From Coprococcus sp. (GTDB lineage: Bacteria; Bacillota; Clostridia; Lachnospirales; Lachnospiraceae), in contig JAEDGN010000043.1 of NCBI GenBank assembly GCA_016297495.1, forward strand, positions 1 through 17,849: a stretch of 17,849 nt of DNA, written 5' to 3'. The position numbers were made by a program, and so were the translations under genes. Below the pieces are notes generated by a model. That model did not search any database and had not been told where the DNA came from. It worked only from the letters and a program-made list of their open reading frames with translations. Positions 13,434-17,849 of the stretch are shown piece by piece (position 1 is the first letter of the stretch; each line of letters opens with the position of its first letter).

Positions 13434-16139
13434 TTACACGTTTTCTGCCGGAATCAGTCCCTGGCGGATGGCTTCCATCCGTTCAGCTTCTTCCTCCGGA
13501 AGATAATTCAAAAGGTAGTTGCCCCTTTCCCTGTTCCTGTTCAGATGCTCCTGACGTATCTCCACATTTACCCGTTCAATTTCATCCCATAGTTCTCTGG
13601 CTGACATAAGCAGGCATCCCTGACTGCGAATAATGACCTGCTCCAGGCCATCTGATGTAGCCACCGTTACTCTGTACCTGCGTCCAATGTCGTGAGCCGT
13701 TTTTTCGATATACTGATCTGCTGTTTCTGCTTCTTTTGTAAAGACCACATCTATATTATGCCACCTCGTCACTTCGCCCGGAAATCCTTCTACTTTATAA
13801 GCATCAAATACAAGAATCACCCTCGTCTGTGTGTATCCCTGATAATTTGAAAGAATATCCATCAGTTTGCTTCGTGCCGCATCCATACTATGCTCCGATA
13901 ATTGACGCAGATCCTCCCATGCAAAAATAATATTATATCCGTCTACCAGTAAATAATGAATCTGCTGTTCTGCCGCCTTCTTCCGCTGCGGATAAACCGG
14001 CGCCTTATCCGACGACGCTCGGATGACCCTCTCCGGCCCCGGATTTTTTCGCTTGATCTCACCATAAGTCCGTACAAATATGGCTTCCAGTTCTTTGTCA
14101 TCCGCCAGAGTAAGGCCTGAAGATCGGGAGAAATTCGTTGTTTCCTCCGGTTCCCCGGTCATTCCATCATCCAGACCGGCACCCTCAAGATGCATATATC
14201 TCTCCACCTCATACCACGGCACCATAAATCCGGCTCCATGAGCACAAAATACGGATCCCGTCGGGTTCTCCAGGTCTCTCTCTGAATCATAATCCGATGC
14301 CGCCATTACTTCGTCCGTATTATGGCAGGGAAAATAACCCGCCATACTGCAAAACAGCCGTCCGCCGCCTCCAGAATAGGCAGCTACCTCCTTCTGATAT
14401 TCACGCATTGTGGCCACCGGCGCCATTCCTGTCAGCACAGCCTCCTCACCGGTTCCCTCTGCCAGTTCAAACGTACCGCTCATTTTTTCAATATCTGTCA
14501 TGGCATGGCCCACCAGCTTCTGCGGAAGTTCCAGTCTGAACCGGTACCATGGCTCCAGCAGTACATTTTTCGCCTTTTTCAGTCCCTGACGAACTGCCCG
14601 ATAAGTAGCCTGACGGAAATCACCACCCTCTGTATGCTTCAGATGGGCCCGTCCCGCAATCAGTGTTATGCGCATATCCGTAATAGGCGAACCTGTAAGA
14701 ACTCCTTTGTGCATCTTTTCTTCCAAGTGGGTGAGAATCAGTCTCTGCCAGTTGCGATCCAGCTGATTTTCACTGCACGTACTGGCAAATGTCAGCCCAC
14801 TGCCCGGCTCATCAGGTTCCAGCAGCAAATGAACTTCTGCATAATGCCTCAGAGGTTCAAAATGTCCCACACCTTCCACCGGTTCTGCAATCGTTTCTTT
14901 ATAAACAATATGTCCGCTGCCAAAACGCACGTCCAGATGGAATCGTTCCTGAATCAGCTGCTGCAGGATCTCCGTCTGTATCTCTCCCATGAGTTGAACC
15001 AGTATTTCTCCGGACAGTTCCTCCCATACAATATGCAATTCCGGTTCTTCCTCCTCCAGCTGCCGCAATTGCAATAAAGTTTTATGAACATCTGTACCTT
15101 CCGGCAGTACAATACGATAAGTCAGCACCGGTTCCAGCAGGGGCAGTGTCTGTTCTTCCTCAATTCCCAGTCCATCACCGGCCCTTGTATCATTCAACCC
15201 CGTAACAGCACAAACCGTTCCGGCAGCCGCTTCCTCCACTGTCTCATATTTAACACCATTATAAATCCGTATCTGATTAACCTTTTCCTCCCATATCCGT
15301 TTTGTCTGTCCATTGGTATCGTCCGGCTCCTGCCCCCGCAGCTGACCACACAGCAGAGAACGCACCCTCAGGCATCCGCCTGTAATCTTCATATAAGTGA
15401 GGCGGCTTCCCTGTGCATCCCTTGCAATTTTAAATACCCTGGCTCCGAAATCATTGCCATATTCACGAGCACGTGTATAGGACAAAAATCCTTCCAGGAA
15501 TTCCTGAACACCTGTCAACTTCAATGCCGAACCAAAATAACACGGAAAAACCTTCCTCTCTGCAATCATATCAATAATATCCTTTTGTTCGATCCTCCCG
15601 TTTTCCAGATAACTTTCCAGCAACTGTTCATCACACATGGCCAGATTTTCAGACAGAATATCTTCCGCTTCTCCAAAATCAATACAGTTATCCCCCAACC
15701 GCTGGTGAATATCCTTCATTAAAGCCTGACGATCCGTACCGTTCTGATCCATTTTATTCACGAAAATAAAAACCGGTATCCGATAGCGTCTAAGCAGCCT
15801 CCACAGGGTCTGCGTATGCCCCTGTACTCCGTCAGCTCCACTGATGACCAGAATCCCATAGTCAAGCACCTGCAGTGTTCTCTCCATTTCTGCTGAAAAG
15901 TCCACATGTCCCGGTGTATCAAGCAGCGTAAATGCCTGTTCTCCCAGCTGAATTTCTGCCTGCTTGGAGAAAATCGTGATACCGCGTTCTTTTTCCAGGG
16001 CATATGTATCAAGAAAAGCATCCTTATTATCCACGCATCCCAGTCTGCGAATACTTCCGCTTAAATAGAGAATACTCTCTGATAAAGTCGTCTTCCCTGC
16101 GTCTACATGGGCCAGAATGCCTGTCACAATTTTACTCAT
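13434..16139 (-). CDS. TetM/EF-G-like translational GTPase fused to a YacP/Rae1-type NYN nuclease
   Basis: Residues 1 to about 615 form an EF-G/TetM-like GTPase: G1 AHVDAGKT (10-17), RGIT (52-55), DTPG (74-77), NKMD (128-131), GSA (203-205), then domains II-V. Residues 613-655 (NPTGSVFCAHGAGFMVPW) are an added conserved-looking segment. After a polar linker, residues 728-868 form an NYN domain like YacP/Rae1, with VDGYNII (732-738), VFDAY (777-781), KEAETADQYIEK (802-813) and TSDG (828-831) retaining the acidic residues expected of a PIN-like nuclease. Rae1 of Bacillus cuts mRNA in the ribosomal A site, where TetM-type GTPases also bind. At the domain IV tip the TetM Ser-Pro-Val loop is replaced by AHLKHTEGG (497-505), so tetracycline resistance is doubtful. 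The ribosome binding site is weak (AAAGGA, about 10 bases). TetM itself is about 640 residues. Confidence 0.9.
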   Translation of the reverse strand: MSKIVTGILAHVDAGKTTLSESILYLSGSIRRLGCVDNKDAFLDTYALEKERGITIFSKQAEIQLGEQAFTLLDTPGHVDFSAEMERTLQVLDYGILVISGADGVQGHTQTLWRLLRRYRIPVFIFVNKMDQNGTDRQALMKDIHQRLGDNCIDFGEAEDILSENLAMCDEQLLESYLENGRIEQKDIIDMIAERKVFPCYFGSALKLTGVQEFLEGFLSYTRAREYGNDFGARVFKIARDAQGSRLTYMKITGGCLRVRSLLCGQLRGQEPDDTNGQTKRIWEEKVNQIRIYNGVKYETVEEAAAGTVCAVTGLNDTRAGDGLGIEEEQTLPLLEPVLTYRIVLPEGTDVHKTLLQLRQLEEEEPELHIVWEELSGEILVQLMGEIQTEILQQLIQERFHLDVRFGSGHIVYKETIAEPVEGVGHFEPLRHYAEVHLLLEPDEPGSGLTFASTCSENQLDRNWQRLILTHLEEKMHKGVLTGSPITDMRITLIAGRAHLKHTEGGDFRQATYRAVRQGLKKAKNVLLEPWYRFRLELPQKLVGHAMTDIEKMSGTFELAEGTGEEAVLTGMAPVATMREYQKEVAAYSGGGGRLFCSMAGYFPCHNTDEVMAASDYDSERDLENPTGSVFCAHGAGFMVPWYEVERYMHLEGAGLDDGMTGEPEETTNFSRSSGLTLADDKELEAIFVRTYGEIKRKNPGPERVIRASSDKAPVYPQRKKAAEQQIHYLLVDGYNIIFAWEDLRQLSEHSMDAARSKLMDILSNYQGYTQTRVILVFDAYKVEGFPGEVTRWHNIDVVFTKEAETADQYIEKTAHDIGRRYRVTVATSDGLEQVIIRSQGCLLMSARELWDEIERVNVEIRQEHLNRNRERGNYLLNYLPEEEAERMEAIRQGLIPAENV

Positions 16140-16229
16140 CTATATCAAATCCTTTTTAGTAAATTTATACATCCATTCTATTTTAATATATTTTTATAAA
16201 AACTCCTACTAAAATTCTGTAAAAAGTAT

Positions 16230-16258
16230 TTGAAATCTTATAAAAAGTATAGTATGAT
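16230..16258 (+). promoter_or_regulatory. Promoter of the tRNA-Ser gene
   Basis: TTGAAA (16230-16235), a 17-base spacer and TATGAT (16253-16258) end 10 bases before the first tRNA base. This spacing suits a stable-RNA gene with a very short 5' leader. Confidence 0.75.
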
Positions 16259-16268
16259 AAATAACACT

Positions 16269-16356
16269 GGAGACGTATCGAAGTGGCCATAACGAGCTTG
16301 ACTCGAAATCAAGTTGTCGGGCAACCGGCACATGGGTTCGAATCCCATCGTCTCCG
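16269..16356 (+). tRNA. tRNA-Ser (anticodon CGA)
   Basis: The 88-base gene folds as a class II tRNA. The acceptor arm pairs GGAGACG with CGTCTCC and has discriminator G16356. The anticodon arm CTTGA-CTCGAAA-TCAAG gives anticodon CGA, reading UCG serine codons. A long variable arm (TGTCGG/CCGGCA) is typical of tRNA-Ser, and the T arm is ATGGG-TTCGAAT-CCCAT. The CCA end is not encoded (GCTT follows). Confidence 0.96.
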
Positions 16357-16363
16357 CTTGCGC

Positions 16364-16399
16364 AAAAAGCCCGATTGAACTGCTCAATCGGGCTTTTTT
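16364..16399 (+). terminator. Intrinsic terminator of the tRNA-Ser gene
   Basis: AAAAAGCCCGATTGA (16364-16378) pairs perfectly with TCAATCGGGCTTTTT around a 5-base loop and ends in six T. It is 7 bases past the tRNA. The A-rich left arm makes it a possible bidirectional terminator, also ending transcripts from rsmH on the other strand. Confidence 0.93.
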
Positions 16400-16475
16400 C
16401 ACTATCTACCAAATTGTAATCATATATGATTTTTCAAAGATCTGACCACTTTCTAGCTTGTTGATGCCTGACTTT

Positions 16476-16562
16476 TCAGATATCAAAAATACTGATCAGT
16501 TCCGCTCCAAAATCTGCAATTGTCACTAACAGTCTGTCATTTTCCATTGTATATGTTTTCAT
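16476..16562 (-). pseudogene. Truncated start of an aldose 1-epimerase-family gene
   Basis: A 28-codon frame runs from ATG (16560-16562) to TGA (16476-16478), with GGAGG 9 bases upstream and only 30 bases after the rsmH stop. Its product, MKTYTMENDRLLVTIADFGA then ELISIFDI, strongly recalls the first beta strands of aldose 1-epimerase (galactose mutarotase)-family proteins, which begin with a YTxENxxLxVxIxxxGAEL pattern and are about 290 residues long. Nothing family-like follows in any frame of the 76 bases before the tRNA terminator. I read it as the surviving 5' end of a gene whose remainder was deleted. It could instead be a genuine short peptide. Confidence 0.5.
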
Positions 16563-16592
16563 TATAGAAATCCTCCATCCCCGGGCTTTCTT

Positions 16593-17639
16593 CTAAGCCC
16601 TGACGGCCCATCGCATCTTGGTGGAATGTGCGCGGCTGTTGCGTCTGCACTCCTCCGCTGATGGGCGAACCACATTTCTGGCTATATCACTGTATATGCC
16701 TTCTTTATAATATTCTTTAAAATATTTTTTCACCAGACGATCCTCCCCGGAATGAAAAGTCAGGACAGCAACCCTGCCCCCCGGATTCAGGATATCCGGC
16801 ATTTTCTGAAGAAATGACTCCAATACCTCGAATTCACTATTGACATCAATACGCAGCGCCTGAAAGGTTCTGGCACAGGATTTCTTCACCGCTTCCTTCC
16901 GCTGGGCAGCCGGAATACTCACCAGCGCCTTTTCTACCAGTTCCCGAAGTTTTCCCGTCGTATCAATGGAATTGCCTTTTTTTATCTCCCGGATTATCTG
17001 TCGGGCTATTTCTTCTGCATAGGGTTCATCTGCATTTTCCACCAGCATTCCTTCCAGTTCATCCTGCGTCACATGCTTTAACCGTTCTGACGCTGGTTCT
17101 CCCTTCTGAGGATTCAAACGAAGATCCAGCGGTCCGTCATATTTATAAGAAAATCCCCTTTCAGGATTGTCAATCTGCATAGACGACACACCAAGATCAG
17201 CCAGCACGAAATCAAACTTCCCGGCTTCATCCGCCACCTTATCGGCATCTGCAAAATTAATCTGACGTATCGTCAGAATATCCGGGCCAAATCCTGCATT
17301 CCGAAGCCGTTCCTGTGTCTTGGCCATTTCCAGAGGATCTACATCAAGGGCGGTCAGGTGTCCCTGACCTTTCAGACACTGAAGCATGGCACGAGTATGA
17401 CCGCCATAGCCCAATGTTGCGTCCAGCCCATTCTGTCCCGGCTGAATCTGCAGAAAATCCAGGATCTCCTGCACCATGATAGAAATATGCATTCCGGCAG
17501 GGGTCCCACCCTTCTGAATCACCTTTTCAATTGTATCTTCATATTTTTCCGGATTAAGTTCTTTATATTTTTCATTATAATGTCTCGGGTGCGTTCCTTT
17601 ATAACGCGCCCTTCTCTTATGAATCTGCTGAGTCTCCAC
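16593..17639 (-). CDS. rsmH: 16S rRNA (cytosine-1402 N4) methyltransferase RsmH, extended form
   Basis: RsmH methylates N4 of C1402 in the ribosomal decoding centre using S-adenosylmethionine. The methyltransferase core has DATLGYGGHT (73-82, SAM-binding), DLGVSSMQIDNPERGFSY then DGPLDLRLNP, FQALRIDVNSE, and FHSGEDRLVKKYFK where most members have FHSLEDR. The protein is 348 residues, against about 310 usually. The surplus is a basic N-terminal extension (residues 1 to about 45, with KRRARYKG and NEKYKELNPEKYED) before the usual HxSxMxxE start (51-58). The start is GTG (17637-17639), with GGAGG 6 bases upstream. The neighbours are not mraZ, ftsL or pbp, so this is likely a second copy outside the division cluster. 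Confidence 0.9.
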   Translation of the reverse strand: METQQIHKRRARYKGTHPRHYNEKYKELNPEKYEDTIEKVIQKGGTPAGMHISIMVQEILDFLQIQPGQNGLDATLGYGGHTRAMLQCLKGQGHLTALDVDPLEMAKTQERLRNAGFGPDILTIRQINFADADKVADEAGKFDFVLADLGVSSMQIDNPERGFSYKYDGPLDLRLNPQKGEPASERLKHVTQDELEGMLVENADEPYAEEIARQIIREIKKGNSIDTTGKLRELVEKALVSIPAAQRKEAVKKSCARTFQALRIDVNSEFEVLESFLQKMPDILNPGGRVAVLTFHSGEDRLVKKYFKEYYKEGIYSDIARNVVRPSAEECRRNSRAHSTKMRWAVRA

Positions 17640-17679
17640 TCTTTTCCTCCAAATTCCAATATGATATCATAAATTTAGA

Positions 17680-17849
17680 TTATGGCCAGATTTCTGACCA
17701 GCCATTCTCCGACGAACCGGTCTCAGATGAATTCGTTTCCGGCGGATCTGTTTCCGGTGGATCTGTCTCCGGCGAATCTGTTTCCGGTGGAACCGTCTCG
17801 GCCGGTTTCGTCTCCGGTGGATCCGTTTCGATTGGTTTTGTCTCCGGTG
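17680..17849 (-). CDS. C-terminal end of a Pro-Glu-Thr repeat protein (partial)
   Basis: The minus frame is open from the window edge to TAA at 17680-17682 and gives the last 55 residues. They consist of about nine pentapeptides of the form (P/S/A/I)ET(D/K/V/N/G)(P/S), followed by the terminal SENGWSEIWP. Such acidic Pro/Thr-rich tails usually form extended, disordered stalks on exported or membrane proteins. No LPXTG sorting signal or membrane segment is present in the visible part. The gene ends 41 bases before the rsmH start and is probably its upstream operon partner. The identity of the main domain lies outside the window. Confidence 0.65.
   Translation of the reverse strand, partial: PETKPIETDPPETKPAETVPPETDSPETDPPETDPPETNSSETGSSENGWSEIWP
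17713..17847 (-). repeat. 15-bp in-frame tandem repeats encoding PET pentapeptides
   Basis: About nine degenerate 15-bp units of the type CCACCGGARACNNAT follow each other without spacers, all in frame. Third-position changes (GAG/GAA, ACG/ACA) show that selection acts on the peptide or that the units have diverged since duplication. The array continues past the window edge and may vary in number between strains. Confidence 0.8.

Noticed and set aside
14322..15077. A 251-codon plus-strand frame opposite the GTPase-nuclease gene
   Set aside because: It has no ribosome binding site or recognisable domain and lies wholly antisense to a gene with clear motifs. The same applies to the long plus frames at 15084-15722 and 4122-4835.
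16209..16412. A 67-residue open frame on the minus strand across the tRNA
   Set aside because: It is the antisense of tRNA-Ser and its terminator; the GDDGIRTHVPVARQLDFESS type of product is a well-known spurious translation of tRNA-Ser complements.
17700..17849. Repeats at the right edge as a possible CRISPR array
   Set aside because: Units are 15 bp, contiguous, without spacers, and stay in frame to encode a PET pentapeptide, so they are coding repeats.

Overview
The window looks like chromosomal core DNA of an anaerobic, low-GC-to-moderate-GC Firmicute of the class Clostridia, most likely a Lachnospiraceae-type gut bacterium. This is inferred from strong AGGAGG ribosome binding sites, a thrS T-box, an infC-rpmI-rplT operon behind an attenuator leader, a 3-hydroxyacyl-CoA dehydrogenase and phosphotransacetylase of fermentative type, and a TetM-like GTPase fused to a YacP/Rae1-type nuclease. 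There is no phage, integrase, insertion sequence or CRISPR array.

Layout, left to right. (1) 1-1773: the 3' end of a YmaF-like gene (+) converges on a small unknown gene (-). After a divergent promoter region rich in dyad symmetries comes a 3-hydroxyacyl-CoA dehydrogenase (+) with a perfect-consensus sigma-A promoter and an intrinsic terminator. (2) 1799-5536, all minus strand: thrS behind a T-box leader, then infC-rpmI-rplT behind its own promoter and an attenuator that resembles the ribosomal protein L20 leader. infC most probably starts at ATT. (3) 5550-7549, minus: a small alarmone synthetase (RelQ/YjbM type) and phosphate acetyltransferase. The region upstream of pta carries a Rex-like site and a perfect 19-bp GntR-type palindrome. 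(4) 7548-13407, minus: ddl, murF, then a PhnD-PhnC-PhnE-type ABC importer whose permease is a tandem fusion. These five genes are tightly packed behind one clear promoter upstream of ddl. (5) 13434-16139, minus: a 901-residue translational GTPase of the TetM/EF-G superfamily with a C-terminal NYN nuclease domain. (6) 16230-16399, plus: a tRNA-Ser(CGA) with promoter and terminator. (7) 16476-17849, minus: a 28-codon remnant that looks like the start of an aldose 1-epimerase-family gene, an RsmH methyltransferase with an N-terminal extension and no division-cluster neighbours, and the 3' end of a gene encoding a Pro-Glu-Thr pentapeptide-repeat tail.

The common theme is translation and growth control: initiation factor, ribosomal proteins, a tRNA synthetase, tRNA, 16S rRNA methylation, (p)ppGpp synthesis and a ribosome-directed GTPase-nuclease fusion. 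Cell-wall precursor synthesis and acetyl-CoA/acetyl-phosphate metabolism sit between them. The most unusual item is the GTPase-NYN fusion: both halves belong to families that act at the ribosomal A site, which suggests one protein that enters the A site and cuts mRNA there. The regulatory DNA (T-box, L20-type attenuator, several palindromes) is the other rich vein.
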